Positions 18,091 to 27,576 of a DNA stretch of 64,000 bases are shown one piece after another. The position numbers and the translations under genes were made by a program. The DNA is from Campylobacter sp. US33a (GTDB lineage Bacteria > Campylobacterota > Campylobacteria > Campylobacterales > Campylobacteraceae): NCBI RefSeq assembly GCF_004378855.1, contig NZ_RYYL01000008.1, positions 1-64,000 of the forward strand, in the 5' to 3' direction. The stretch's first letter is position 1; the number at the start of each line of letters is the position of its first letter. The notes below the pieces were generated by a model. It saw only the letters and a list, made by a program, of their open reading frames with translations. It had not been told where the DNA came from and made no database searches.

Positions 18091-19269
18091 AGAAATAATA
18101 TTTTCTGTGATTTTTGCAATTTGTAATTCTTCATCGGTAGGAATGATAAAGATTTTAACTTTGGAATTTGGTGTGCTAATTAGAGTTTCACCGTTTGCAT
18201 TGTCATTTTTTTCTGTATCGATTTCAAAACCAAGATGCTTTAATCTTTCGCAAGTTAATTTTCTCACTATACTGGCATTTTCCCCAATACCTGCAGTGAA
18301 AATCAAAGCATCAGTGTGTGGTAAAATCGCAAAATAAGAGCCTATATATTTTGCCAAACGATAGCAATACATATCTAGAGCTAGCCTTGCTAAATCATTG
18401 CCGTTTTGAATTTCATCAATAATATCTCTAAAATCATTAAAACCACAAACCCCATAAAGTCCGCTTTGTTTATTCATCACAGCATCTAATTCATCAGGAT
18501 TTAAATTTCTAGCTTTAGCGATAAAAGGCATGGTTGCAGGATCAATATCGCCGCATCTTGTACCCATCATCAAACCTTCAAGTGGAGTAAAGCCCATCGA
18601 AGTATCAATGCTTTTTCCATTTTCTATAACACAAACGCTTGCTCCATTACCTAAATGTGCACTAATGGCGTTAAATTCGTTATGATTTTTACCTAAAATT
18701 TCAGCAGCTTTAGCACTCACATACGAATGTGAAGTGCCGTGGAAACCGTATTTTCTGATATTATATTCAGCATAATAATCATAAGGCAAGGCATACATAT
18801 AAGCATAATCAGGTAAGGTTTTATGAAATGCTGTGTCAAAAACCGTTACATTAGGCACTTTTGGTGCCGCTTTTATCATGGTTTTAATGCCTGCTAGGTG
18901 TGCTGGGTTATGAAGCGGAGCTATAGCACTTACGCGATCAATTTCTGCTAAAACAAAATCATCTACCAAGCAATGCTCGGTTAAATTTTTACCCCCATGG
19001 ACTATCCTATGTCCGCATCCATCAATATCGTTTAAATCATGCAAAATACCAGATTCTTGAAATAATTCATTAATCAGCTTTAAGCCTTTTTCATGATCTG
19101 CGATATAAGTATCGCGTCTTAATTTTGTTCCTGTTTTGGCATTTTTGAGTTCGATTTTAGATTGGTTATTGCCAATTTTTTCAACCAAGCCACTTGCTAT
19201 AGCGACTTGATCTTCAAAAAGTTTAAATTTAATAGATGAAGAGCCCGAATTTAAAACTAAAATTTTCAT
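18082..19269 (-). CDS. ackA: Acetate kinase
   Basis: 395 residues, full length. It starts MKILVLNSGSSSIKFKLF (the phosphate-binding N-terminus of acetokinases) and has RIVHGG, HNPAHL, the DTAFH block, HGTSHSYV, and the ADP-binding block near residues 318-335 (IFTAGIGENA). It converts acetyl phosphate plus ADP to acetate plus ATP in the cytoplasm. The gene lies ten bases after pta with its own ribosome site, forming the pta-ackA acetate overflow and substrate-level phosphorylation operon. Confidence 0.96.
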   Translation of the reverse strand: MKILVLNSGSSSIKFKLFEDQVAIASGLVEKIGNNQSKIELKNAKTGTKLRRDTYIADHEKGLKLINELFQESGILHDLNDIDGCGHRIVHGGKNLTEHCLVDDFVLAEIDRVSAIAPLHNPAHLAGIKTMIKAAPKVPNVTVFDTAFHKTLPDYAYMYALPYDYYAEYNIRKYGFHGTSHSYVSAKAAEILGKNHNEFNAISAHLGNGASVCVIENGKSIDTSMGFTPLEGLMMGTRCGDIDPATMPFIAKARNLNPDELDAVMNKQSGLYGVCGFNDFRDIIDEIQNGNDLARLALDMYCYRLAKYIGSYFAILPHTDALIFTAGIGENASIVRKLTCERLKHLGFEIDTEKNDNANGETLISTPNSKVKIFIIPTDEELQIAKITENIISKK

Positions 19270-19279
19270 TTTTTCTCCT

Positions 19280-20728
19280 TTATTCTGCTTGAATTGCGCT
19301 TAAAATTACTGTATTTACAACATCATCAATCAAACAACCGCGACTTAAGTCATTAACAGGTTTTTTAAGTCCTTGTAAAACAGGACCCACAGCCAATGCG
19401 TTTGCAGTTCTTTGAACGGCTTTGTAGCAAATATTTGCCGCATTTAAATCTGGGAAAATATAAACATTTGCTTTTCCTGCTACTTCTGAATTTGGCATTT
19501 TGCTTTTGCCTGTTTTTTCATCATAAGCAGCATCAAATTGTATCGGTGCTTCGATTTTTAAGTCTTTATAGCGTTCCGTTGCGATTTTAAAAGCTTCTTT
19601 AATTGCATCTACACTTGGCCCACTTCCGCTATCTCCGCTTGAGTAAGAAAGCAAGGCGACTTTTGGATCTATACCGAAAGATTTGGCGGTATTTGCGCTC
19701 ACATAGGCAATTTCTGCGATTTGTTCTGGTGTAGGATTTGGTGTTACAGCACAATCTGCAAAAACCAGTACCTTATCTTCTAAACACATAAAAAATACCC
19801 CAGAAACTAAGCTTACACCTTGTTTGGTTTTAATCAGTTGCAAAGCAGGACGCACAGTTTCAGCTGTGGTTGTAGAGGCCCCACTTACCATAGCATCAGC
19901 TTTTGCAGTATGTACAAGTAAAGTGCCATAATAAGTTCTATCACAGACTAATTTTTTTGCCTCTTCTTCGCTCATACCTTTTGCTTTTCTTGCTTCATAA
20001 AGGGTTTTAGCAAATTCATCATTATAGATAGAATTTTTAGGGTTTAGAATTTGCGCTCCTGTGATATTAAGATTTAGCACTTTGCATTTTTCTTTGATTT
20101 TATTTTCATCGCCAAGTAAAATGAGATTTACCACTTCGCTTTTAAGTAAAATTTCACTGGCTTTTAAAATTCTTTCATCATCACTTTCAGGTAAAACGAT
20201 GGTTTTTTTATTTTGTTTTGCTTTGCAAATGAGTTCATAGCGAAACCTTGAAGGGGTTGTAAATTGATAGCTTTTTTCTAGCAAGTTCAAATTCTCATCA
20301 ACGAAAGCAAAATTTTCATTTTTTAAAGCATTTTTAAGATAATTACTAAGCATTATTTTGTTTGAAATTTCGCAATCAACAACGATAAAAGCGTTAAATT
20401 CTTTTGCAAATTTGATATTGAGTTCTAAAGTTCCTAAAACTCCAAATTCATTAAGTCCTAAAACCACGACGCAAGAATTTTCTTTTTTAAATTTTTCAAA
20501 ATCTTGTAAAATTTTATTAAAAAAAGCATTTTGATCTGTATTGTAAAGTTCAAAAGCTTGGTTTTGTGTTTCAAAACTACAAGAAATTTTATGCTTTGAA
20601 GAAAGGGTTTTGAGTAAATCTGAAACTACGACAGAGTAAAAATTTACCGAAGAATATTTCTTTTCAAGATAGTCCAAAAATTTTTGACTGACCGATTTTT
20701 CTTTATCTTGGATAAGATAGAATTGCAT
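19280..20728 (-). CDS. pta: Phosphate acetyltransferase
   Basis: 482 residues. The C-terminal part (about 155-482) is the catalytic phosphotransacetylase domain with TIVLPESDDERILKA, MVSGASTTTAETVRPALQ, ADCAVTPNPTPEQIAEIA, SYSSGDSGSGPSVDAI and LQGLKKPVNDLSRG. The first 150 residues are a weakly conserved domain that shorter Pta enzymes lack and that is much shorter than in the 714-residue E. coli enzyme. It makes acetyl phosphate from acetyl-CoA and feeds ackA downstream. It is divergent from flgH. Confidence 0.95.
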   Translation of the reverse strand: MQFYLIQDKEKSVSQKFLDYLEKKYSSVNFYSVVVSDLLKTLSSKHKISCSFETQNQAFELYNTDQNAFFNKILQDFEKFKKENSCVVVLGLNEFGVLGTLELNIKFAKEFNAFIVVDCEISNKIMLSNYLKNALKNENFAFVDENLNLLEKSYQFTTPSRFRYELICKAKQNKKTIVLPESDDERILKASEILLKSEVVNLILLGDENKIKEKCKVLNLNITGAQILNPKNSIYNDEFAKTLYEARKAKGMSEEEAKKLVCDRTYYGTLLVHTAKADAMVSGASTTTAETVRPALQLIKTKQGVSLVSGVFFMCLEDKVLVFADCAVTPNPTPEQIAEIAYVSANTAKSFGIDPKVALLSYSSGDSGSGPSVDAIKEAFKIATERYKDLKIEAPIQFDAAYDEKTGKSKMPNSEVAGKANVYIFPDLNAANICYKAVQRTANALAVGPVLQGLKKPVNDLSRGCLIDDVVNTVILSAIQAE

Positions 20729-20748
20729 ATTTTCTCCTTTATTTAATT

Positions 20749-20766
20749 TTGGAACTATAATTGCTT
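20749..20766 (+). promoter_or_regulatory. Sigma-54 promoter of flgH
   Basis: TTGGAAC around 20749 and TTGCTT ending 20766 have GG (20751-20752) and GC (20763-20764) separated by exactly ten bases, the -24/-12 signature of RpoN promoters that drive middle flagellar genes in Campylobacter. Transcription would start near 20776, which excludes the upstream ATG at 20769 as the flgH start. Confidence 0.85.
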
Positions 20767-20787
20767 AAATGAAGCAGATTATTTTAA

Positions 20788-20793
20788 ATTATA
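20788..20793 (-). promoter_or_regulatory. Candidate -10 box of pta-ackA
   Basis: TATAAT on the minus strand about 60 bases before the pta start. A transcript from here would begin near 20780 and run through the flgH sigma-54 promoter. Confidence 0.45.
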
Positions 20794-20831
20794 ACCGAAA
20801 GAATAAAATATCATATGATAAAGGAGTTGAT

Positions 20832-21527
20832 ATGAAAAAAATTATATATTTTGCGTTACCTTTTGTATTTTTTGGTTGTAGTGCGAGTTTAGATCCTGAA
20901 ATTTCTATGAAGCCGCCTGCTTATGTAGAGGAATTAGCGCCTAAGCAAAGCAATAACACTCAAGTTGCGCCAGGATCGCTTTTTGGTAAAGGTGATAATC
21001 CTTTGTTTTCTGATAAAAAGGCGATGAATGTTAATGATTTAGTCACTGTGGTAATACAAGAAAATACAAGCCAAAACACTCAAGCCGCAAGAACAACTGC
21101 AAGAACAAATAACGCAGCTTTAGGCGGTGGAACGCTAACTGGTGGTGCGGGGTTTGGCGGTGCTGTGGGAGAAATTAATAAATTTTCAAATTTGGGATTT
21201 CAAACTAATAGCACAACAAATTATAATGGTACCGGCACACAAAGTAGAAGTGAGAGTTTTAATACAACTATTTCTACACGCGTGATTAAAATTCTTTCCA
21301 ATGGAAATTATTTCATAGAAGGCTCAAGAGAACTTTTAATCAATGGAGAGAAGCAAATCATACAATTAAGCGGTGTTATAAGACCTTATGATATAGGACA
21401 AGATAATACCATAGATAGTCGCTATATCGCTGATGCAAAAATTCTTTATAAGACTGAAGGCGATGTTGCAAAAAGCACTAAGAAACCTTGGGGAACAAGT
21501 TTATTTGAAAGTATTTGGCCTTTCTGA
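20832..21527 (+). CDS. flgH: Flagellar L-ring lipoprotein FlgH
   Basis: 231 residues from ATG 20832, six bases after AAGGAG. Residues 1-16 are a lipoprotein signal with Cys16 (FVFFGC). The FlgH core follows: LFSDKKAMNVNDLVTVVIQENTSQ, a Gly/Ala-rich stretch, FNTTISTRVIKILSNGNYFIEGSRE, IQLSGVIRPYDI and SRYIADAKILY. FlgH forms the L-ring bushing of the flagellar rod in the outer membrane. It stands alone behind a sigma-54 promoter and is closed by a strong hairpin. Confidence 0.96.
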   Translation: MKKIIYFALPFVFFGCSASLDPEISMKPPAYVEELAPKQSNNTQVAPGSLFGKGDNPLFSDKKAMNVNDLVTVVIQENTSQNTQAARTTARTNNAALGGGTLTGGAGFGGAVGEINKFSNLGFQTNSTTNYNGTGTQSRSESFNTTISTRVIKILSNGNYFIEGSRELLINGEKQIIQLSGVIRPYDIGQDNTIDSRYIADAKILYKTEGDVAKSTKKPWGTSLFESIWPF

Positions 21528-21532
21528 TAATT

Positions 21533-21559
21533 TAAAATGCCTTTAAAAAAGGCATTTTA
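21533..21559 (+). terminator. Terminator of flgH
   Basis: A perfect 12-base stem (21533-21544 with 21548-21559) with a three-base loop, followed by AATTTTT, starts just after the flgH stop. Confidence 0.85.
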
Positions 21560-21618
21560 AATTTTTACTACTAAAAATTGATAATGTATCAAAATCACAC
21601 AATAAAAGTGAGAAAGAA

Positions 21619-22963
21619 ATGAAAAATATTATTTTACTTGGTGGAAGTACTTTTTTATGTTAAATGGTTTTTTAAAGGCATAAAATAGAAAGCCATATGG
21701 GTGGAGGCATTTAGAAGTTTATAATTTTGTTTTAAGGGGGAACTTCAAGCATACAAAATTTGTATGAAATCAAAAGAATATGCAATCAAGATATCATTTC
21801 AAACACAGAACTTATCATAACAAATTCAAATGTCAATAATATTCATATTAATCACTGTCAAAAAAGTGAGCTTTCATTAGATATGGTTCATAGGGATGCT
21901 TTTTGGCTGTATCAAGAGCTTTATTTTTTAAATAAAAAAGTTTTGGTTATTTTGCTTCCGTGCGAAATAGGGAATTTTAAAATTGTTAATAATATCCACA
22001 GAAGTTTTTGTCAAAAATTTGGTTTTAATATAATTGATATGCAAAAATACTATGAAAATAAAGATTTAAATTATTTTGATTTTACTTTTGATGGGGCTCA
22101 TCAATTTCATTTTATCACTCAAGAATTAGCCAAAAATATCATTCAAAATATTGATAATTTTTATTTACCCAAAAAACTTCATATAAAAAATAATAATCCT
22201 AAAATTAAAATTTGTACTCCTAAGGAGATGAAATTTCAAGGACTATTACAGGAAAATCATCTTAAAAATTCAAAATACGATGAATCGTGTTATAAATTTT
22301 TATGATGGCACTAAACTTTATTTTAACGAGCAATTTAAGGACTATTATCTTATAGCTTTGCATACTTGGAATGATTATGATGTTGATCGGGTTTATTGTA
22401 ATTTAGAAATTTACAATGCAGGCGTGGTAATTGAGAAAGAATGTGGCTTTCGTAATTTTGTTTTTAGTTTTTTTAATAAAATTAAAATCGATGATAAAAC
22501 GATGCTAAGTCTTTCTAAAAATCAGCATGCAAAAATAAAAGAGTATTGCAGAGGCGTTTCGAGCGATGAAAAGGCTATGAAATTAAGCGAATGTAATCTC
22601 ATCGCATTTTTCTTAGCTTCTTCGTATGGGCTTAGCAGTACGCAAAATTTTAGTTTTGAAAAATTTGTTAATGAAGAATTTATTATTTCAAAAGAATATG
22701 ATTTTGACTTTCTTATACCACCCATTGATTTTTATGCAAGGATTATAGATACTTATATAAAGACACAAGAATTTAGAAATAAAGGTTTAAGTATCAAAAC
22801 GAGGCAAGATTACATTAAGGCTTTAAAAAGAACTTACACTCTTATAGAATGGCTAGGAATTGCATTGATATATTCAAAAAGAATATGGTATAAAGGTGGT
22901 TTTATTTGGATATGGTTTGAAGCAAAAAGATTGAAAAGAAAATTCAAAAAAAGCTCCAAATAG
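21619..22963 (+). pseudogene. Decayed SGNH-hydrolase-like hypothetical gene
   Basis: ATG 21619 opens MKNIILLGGST, a GDSL/SGNH-type first block, but the frame breaks at T6 (21651-21656), again before 21690, near the G5 run at 21736-21740 and between 22262 and 22300. The larger open pieces are 21760-22305 and 22280-22963. The first has a possible SGNH Asn block (IITNSNVNNIH) and the final DGAH block (FDFTFDGAHQF) with a catalytic-type Asp and His. The second is a basic C-terminal domain without motifs I know. The whole recalls the repeated C. jejuni '617 family' of hypothetical proteins, from memory and with low certainty. A convergent terminator overlaps its end. Confidence 0.6.
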
Positions 22964-22972
22964 AGCTTTTTT
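22945..22972. terminator. Bidirectional terminator before glnA end
   Basis: AAAAAAGCTC (ending 22955) pairs with GAGCTTTTTT (22963-22972), with A- and T-runs on both sides. It serves the plus-strand pseudogene and the minus-strand glnA. Confidence 0.8.
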
Positions 22973-22976
22973 ATTT

Positions 22977-24407
22977 TTAGCAAGAATAGCAGGTTTTGAA
23001 TTCATAAGCTGTAGGTCTTGCTTCTACAGGCCAAACTTGGGTTTCAAATTTCATGTGCTGATAATCATCGATGAAAATATCAGTCATTACAGGTTTTAAG
23101 TAAGTATTGTGACGGATCAAAGCTTCAAGACTGCCTCTTAGAGTGTGTGGCAATTGTTCTATACCTTTTTCACGAATTTCATCTAAAGTAAGATCAAATA
23201 AATTTTCATCCATAGGTCCAACAGGAATGGTTTTGTTTTTAATGCCATCAAGTCCTGCCATTAAAAGAGAAACAAAAGCTAAATAAGGATTTGCAGTGCT
23301 ATCTGGGAAACGAATTTCAACGCGAGCCGAGTTTTTACCTATGCCATAAGGCACGCGACAACTTGCGCTTCTGTTTTGGCAAGAATAGGTTAAAATACAA
23401 GGTGCCTCAAAGCCCGGAACGATTCTTTTGTATGAATTTGAACTAGGATTTGTAAAAGCTGCAACTGAGCGAGCGTTTTTTAAGATCCCACCTATATAAT
23501 GTATAGCGCTTTGACTAAGTCCGCCATAGCCGTCTTTATCATAAAACAAATTTACTCCATCCTTCCATAAACTCATATGCACATGCATTCCGTTTCCATT
23601 ATCCCCATAAAGAGGTTTTGGCATAAAGGTTGCGGTTTTGCCGTTTAAATGTGCTACCATTTTTACTACATATTTATAAATTTGCACATTATCAGCCGCT
23701 TCTACAAGAGTGCCAAAATTTACTCCAATTTCTGCTTGTCCTTGTGCGACTTCATGATGATGGACGAAAGTTTTAAGTCCTACTTTTTCAAGAGTTTGCA
23801 CTATTTCGGAGCGAATATCCACTAAAGAATCAATTGGCTGGACTGGAAAATATCCCCCTTTATTCCTAGGACGATGACCGGTATTGTAGCTATCAACAAA
23901 GTCTTTATTGTCATTCCACTCACCTTCTTCGGTATCGACTTCATATTTGGAGCAATTAGAACTATCAACAATTTTTACACTATCGAAGATAAAAAATTCA
24001 TTTTCAGGACCAAAATAAGCAGTATCGGCTATACCACTATTTTTAAGATATTCCATTGCTTTTTTAGCTATACTTCTTGGACATTTTTCATACATTTGTC
24101 CTTTATAAATATCATACACATCGCAAAATACTACAATAGTTTGGTCCGCAGTAAAAGGATCTAAAAAGGCACTATTTGCATCCGGTTTTAATATCATATC
24201 GGATTTTTCTATAGGTTGCCATCCATGAATTGAACTTCCATCGAACGGAATTCCATTTTCAAAACTCTCTTGATTGATAGCGTGAAGATTATAAGTAATA
24301 TGATGCCAAGCACCTATCATATCCGTAAAGCGAAAATCTACAAAAAGCACTTCATTGTTTTTACAAAAATCAAAAAAATCATTAATACCATTGACAAATT
24401 TTCCCAT
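22977..24407 (-). CDS. glnA: Glutamine synthetase, type I
   Basis: 476 residues, full length for GSI. Motifs: [43 protein letters not shown], the Glu-rich [16 protein letters not shown], and [12 protein letters not shown]. The Arg block RVPYG and [11 protein letters not shown] are also present. It makes glutamine from glutamate, ammonia and ATP in the cytoplasm. The position of the adenylylated tyrosine in enterobacterial GlnA (NLYDLP) is Phe404 here (NLFDLT), so covalent control by GlnE seems impossible. It is a single gene with its own ribosome site, divergent from cheZ. Confidence 0.96.
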   Translation of the reverse strand: MGKFVNGINDFFDFCKNNEVLFVDFRFTDMIGAWHHITYNLHAINQESFENGIPFDGSSIHGWQPIEKSDMILKPDANSAFLDPFTADQTIVVFCDVYDIYKGQMYEKCPRSIAKKAMEYLKNSGIADTAYFGPENEFFIFDSVKIVDSSNCSKYEVDTEEGEWNDNKDFVDSYNTGHRPRNKGGYFPVQPIDSLVDIRSEIVQTLEKVGLKTFVHHHEVAQGQAEIGVNFGTLVEAADNVQIYKYVVKMVAHLNGKTATFMPKPLYGDNGNGMHVHMSLWKDGVNLFYDKDGYGGLSQSAIHYIGGILKNARSVAAFTNPSSNSYKRIVPGFEAPCILTYSCQNRSASCRVPYGIGKNSARVEIRFPDSTANPYLAFVSLLMAGLDGIKNKTIPVGPMDENLFDLTLDEIREKGIEQLPHTLRGSLEALIRHNTYLKPVMTDIFIDDYQHMKFETQVWPVEARPTAYEFKTCYSC

Positions 24408-24545
24408 TTTTTCTCCTTGGTTTAAAATAATTTTATTATTCTATCAAAAAATTATTAATTTAAGTTTTAGTTAATAAAAAAAAGTTAGTCAAATAAAAAA
24501 TATAATATTTAAGCAAGTTTTATTCTATATTTGGCATTTTTTAAA

Positions 24546-24551
24546 TATAAT
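24546..24551 (+). promoter_or_regulatory. Candidate -10 box upstream of the cheZ run
   Basis: TATAAT 33 bases before the cheZ ATG, in the AT-rich context of Campylobacter sigma-70 promoters. It would start the long plus-strand transcript. Confidence 0.5.
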
Positions 24552-24583
24552 AAGCGAAGTTTTTATATTATTAAGGATAAAAA

Positions 24584-25291
24584 ATGACTCAAGAAGAGCT
24601 AGATGCATTGATGAGTGGTGATCTTGATTTGGATGATGTCCAAGAAAATGAGCCAAAAACAGAGGAAGTTTCAAAAGATCAAGAGGATAGTCAATATGGA
24701 GAAATAGTAGATGGAATAAAGTCAAATGATTACACTCCATCACCAAATATCGCATGGCCGCCTCCACCGCCTAATAAAGAGCATAAAGTTGTTCATCAAT
24801 TAGATGATGTAACAAGAGATAGTGAAGAAAAAGCTACTGAAATGATCGATAAATTAGAGTCTATAGGAGGAAATTTTTCAGATTCTGAAAAGATGATTAA
24901 GGAAGTAAATTTAGGTGTTGACAGAAATATAGAAATTTTTACTACTTTAAAAGAAAAATTTCCGCATGTAAAGACTTTTGAAGAAATTTTGGAAGCTAAT
25001 CTTGAAATCAAGAAAAAAAATTCTCAAATTATAGAAAATTTACAAATAGGACAAGATGAAGTGATGATGGCAATGGATGCGATGCAATATCAAGATATTC
25101 ATCGTCAAAAAATAGAACGCGTTATTAATGTTATGCGTGCTTTAAGTCGTTATATGAATTGTCTATTTGAAGGTAGGATTGATGATAAAAAACGCGTGGG
25201 TTCTGCGGTGCATATAGAAGGCGACACCACAACTGATGTGGTGAGTAATGATGATATCGAAGCTTTAATAGCAAGCTTAGGAAAAAAATGA
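24584..25291 (+). CDS. cheZ: Remote CheZ orthologue (CheY phosphatase)
   Basis: 235 residues. A long helical core (about 70-200) contains the CheZ signature DAMQYQDIHRQKIERVINVM, with the Gln believed to act in dephosphorylating CheY-P. The C-terminus (NDDIEALIASLGKK) resembles the E. coli CheZ tail that binds CheY. The N-terminus (TQEELDALMSGD) resembles the FliM peptide that binds CheY-P (SQAEIDALLNGD). A Pro-rich linker (WPPPPPN) joins the N-terminal motif to the core. This matches the divergent CheZ of H. pylori and C. jejuni. It shortens the CheY-P signal at the flagellar motor. The stop overlaps the next start by ATGA. Confidence 0.9.
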   Translation: MTQEELDALMSGDLDLDDVQENEPKTEEVSKDQEDSQYGEIVDGIKSNDYTPSPNIAWPPPPPNKEHKVVHQLDDVTRDSEEKATEMIDKLESIGGNFSDSEKMIKEVNLGVDRNIEIFTTLKEKFPHVKTFEEILEANLEIKKKNSQIIENLQIGQDEVMMAMDAMQYQDIHRQKIERVINVMRALSRYMNCLFEGRIDDKKRVGSAVHIEGDTTTDVVSNDDIEALIASLGKK

Positions 25292-26541
25292 TTGTTCCTG
25301 AAATTGTGGCTCCTGCGGGAAATTTTACAAAATTAAAAATTGCTTTGGCTTATGGGGCTGATGCTGTTTATGCAGGAGTGAATAATTTTTCCTTGCGCTC
25401 TCGCACTGCTAGAGAATTTAATTATGAAACTTTTGAAGAAGCGATTAAATACACTCACGATAAGGGTAGGAAAATTTATGTTACCTTAAATGGTTTTCAT
25501 TTAGGTGGGCAAATTGAAGGCTTAAAAAAACACATTTTAAAACTTAAAGAAATGAAGCCTGATGCTTTTATCGTGGCTTCTGTTGGCGCGATGAGCTTGG
25601 TAAGAGAATTGGCTCCTGAAATTGCTTTGCATGTTTCAACCCAAGCTAATGTTTTAAATTATCTTGATGCAAAAGTTTATAAAGATATGGGTGCAAAACG
25701 CGTAGTTATAGCTAGAGAATTAGGGCTTAAAGATGCAAAAAATTTAAAAGAAAATTGCGATATAGAATTAGAAGCTTTTGTGCATGGATCAATGTGCTTT
25801 GCTTATTCTGGGCGTTGTTTAATAAGTTCTGTTCAAAGCGGTAGAATGAGCAATCGTGGCTCTTGTGCGAATGATTGTAGATTTAATTATGAGCTTTATG
25901 CCAAAAATCCTGAAAATGGCACATTATTTCGCTTAGAAGAAGATGAAAATGGCACACATATATTTAATTCCAAAGATTTAAATTTGTGTTCTTATATAGA
26001 AAAAATTATGCAAGAAAATTGCATTAATGCTTTTAAAATAGAAGGACGCACAAAAAGTGAGTATTATGTAGCGCTTACAACAAGAACTTATAAAATGGCT
26101 ATACAAGATGCTTTAGCAGGAAAATTTGATGCTATTAAATATGAAAAAGAGATTGCTACGCTTAAAAATCGTGGTTTTACCGATGGTTATTTGGTTTCTC
26201 GCCCTTTAGAAAAAACTAATACACAAAATCACGCTACGAGCATAGAAGAGGGCTCTCATCAAGTGCATGCTATTGTTGAAGATGGTGAGTATTTTAAATG
26301 CAAGGGCAAAGTTGTGTTAAATACTGCTTATGAGATTTTAAATCCTCTAGGAGAAGAGATTTTAGAATGTGATAATGAAATAGGTAAAATTTATCGCAAA
26401 GACAATAAAAATTTTGTGGAATTTAAAAAAATTATTGCTAAAAATAATAAAGAATTCAGCGAAATTCACAGTGGTAATGAAAATGAGATAAAAATGCCAA
26501 GTAAAATTAGTGAATTTAGCTTTTTAAGAAAGGAAATTTAA
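25288..26541 (+). CDS. U32 family protein, tRNA hydroxylation type (TrhP/YegQ-like)
   Basis: 417 residues. It opens with EIVAPAGNFTKLKIALAYGADAVYAG, has the U32 block EAFVHGSMCFAYSGRCLIS, then the cysteine cluster in SNRGSCANDCRFNY, and KIEGRTKSEYYVA. Three or four cysteines (about 170-195) are placed for an iron-sulfur centre. The family was long annotated as peptidase; YegQ/TrhP is now linked to 5-hydroxyuridine in tRNA, and I favour that role. It overlaps cheZ by four bases and touches purE directly. Confidence 0.88.
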   Translation: MIVPEIVAPAGNFTKLKIALAYGADAVYAGVNNFSLRSRTAREFNYETFEEAIKYTHDKGRKIYVTLNGFHLGGQIEGLKKHILKLKEMKPDAFIVASVGAMSLVRELAPEIALHVSTQANVLNYLDAKVYKDMGAKRVVIARELGLKDAKNLKENCDIELEAFVHGSMCFAYSGRCLISSVQSGRMSNRGSCANDCRFNYELYAKNPENGTLFRLEEDENGTHIFNSKDLNLCSYIEKIMQENCINAFKIEGRTKSEYYVALTTRTYKMAIQDALAGKFDAIKYEKEIATLKNRGFTDGYLVSRPLEKTNTQNHATSIEEGSHQVHAIVEDGEYFKCKGKVVLNTAYEILNPLGEEILECDNEIGKIYRKDNKNFVEFKKIIAKNNKEFSEIHSGNENEIKMPSKISEFSFLRKEI

Positions 26542-27036
26542 ATGAAATTTGTTTCAATTTTAATGGGAAGTAAAAGTGATTATGATGTGATGAGTGAGTG
26601 TGCTAAAACTCTTGAAAAATTTGGTGTTCAATATGAGTTAATTATCACTTCAGCACATCGAAGTCCAAAGCGTACTAAAGATTATATTAAAGAGGCTGAG
26701 AAAAAAGGTGCGAGAGTTTTTATTGCAGCAGCGGGTATGGCGGCACATTTAGCAGGTGCGGTAGCAGCTTATACGACTAAGCCTGTTTTAGGAGTGCCTA
26801 TGGCTGGAAGTAACTTAGCAAGTATGGATTCTTTATTTTCAACCGTACAAATGCCAAGTGGAATTCCTGTAGGAACTTTGGCTATAGGTAAAGCAGGTGC
26901 ACAAAATGCGGCTTATTTGGCAATGCAAATTTTGGCCTTAGAGGATGAAAAATTATCTTTAGCACTTAAAGAAGATCGTAAAAATAAAGAAGAGAAATTA
27001 ATCGCTGATTCTAAAAGCGTGGAAGTTTTATTATAA
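26542..27036 (+). CDS. purE: N5-carboxyaminoimidazole ribonucleotide mutase
   Basis: 164 residues. The active-site block MGSKSDYDVMSECAKTL at residues 8-24 and the SAHRSP block near residues 37-42 are intact, as is IAAAGMAAHLAGAVAA. Class I PurE moves the carboxyl group in purine biosynthesis, in the cytoplasm, normally after PurK. The ATG follows the preceding stop without a gap. Confidence 0.95.
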   Translation: MKFVSILMGSKSDYDVMSECAKTLEKFGVQYELIITSAHRSPKRTKDYIKEAEKKGARVFIAAAGMAAHLAGAVAAYTTKPVLGVPMAGSNLASMDSLFSTVQMPSGIPVGTLAIGKAGAQNAAYLAMQILALEDEKLSLALKEDRKNKEEKLIADSKSVEVLL

Positions 27037-27045
27037 GGCGGAATT

Positions 27046-27564
27046 ATGCAGACTTTTTTAGAGCTTAAGGAATTTTGCAAACTTGTGCATTTAAATGAAG
27101 ATGTGGTTAAAGGTATGATGGCAAATGGTGCTTTAAATTTTAAAGAAGAAGAAGGTAAAATTTACATTGAAGCTAATCAAGGTACCTTTAGCGTTGTCCC
27201 AAGTGCTGTTAATTCAAAATCTGCCATGATAAATTCAATGACTTTAGCTGGCGAGAGTTTTATAGAAAAAACTATAGGAACCATTTTAAATTTACATGAA
27301 AAAGTTTTAGATGCAAAAGATGAGACTTTAGAAGCTTTAAAAAATGAAAATAAATTTTTAAAAGATGCACTTTATTCGATGCAAGAGCTTTATGAGCAAG
27401 ATAGAAAAACCATAGAAGTTTTAAATGAGCAATTAAAAAATGCACGCGAAGATGCTGAATTTATGAAAAGAAAATATAAATTAATGTGGAACAAAACCAT
27501 AGAAACTTTTGGTGATGCACGCAGTCAAAAAATTAATCAAGATAATTCACAAAAAGTAGATTAA
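27046..27564 (+). CDS. DUF3972-type hypothetical protein
   Basis: 172 residues, conserved between purE and glyQ in Campylobacter. The first 50 residues (FLELKEFCKLVHLNEDVVKGMMANGAL) look like a small helical DNA-binding or MerR-like fold. Residues 70-150 are predicted coiled coil (ETLEALKNENKFLKDALYSM). No enzyme motif. It might be a structural or regulatory protein; function unknown. It sits nine bases after purE. Confidence 0.8.
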   Translation: MQTFLELKEFCKLVHLNEDVVKGMMANGALNFKEEEGKIYIEANQGTFSVVPSAVNSKSAMINSMTLAGESFIEKTIGTILNLHEKVLDAKDETLEALKNENKFLKDALYSMQELYEQDRKTIEVLNEQLKNAREDAEFMKRKYKLMWNKTIETFGDARSQKINQDNSQKVD

Positions 27565-27576
27565 TAAGGATTTGAA

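Noticed and set aside
20769-20831. Upstream ATG extending flgH by 21 residues
   Set aside because: It lies before the transcription start predicted from the sigma-54 promoter and would hide the lipoprotein signal; ATG 20832 has AAGGAG.
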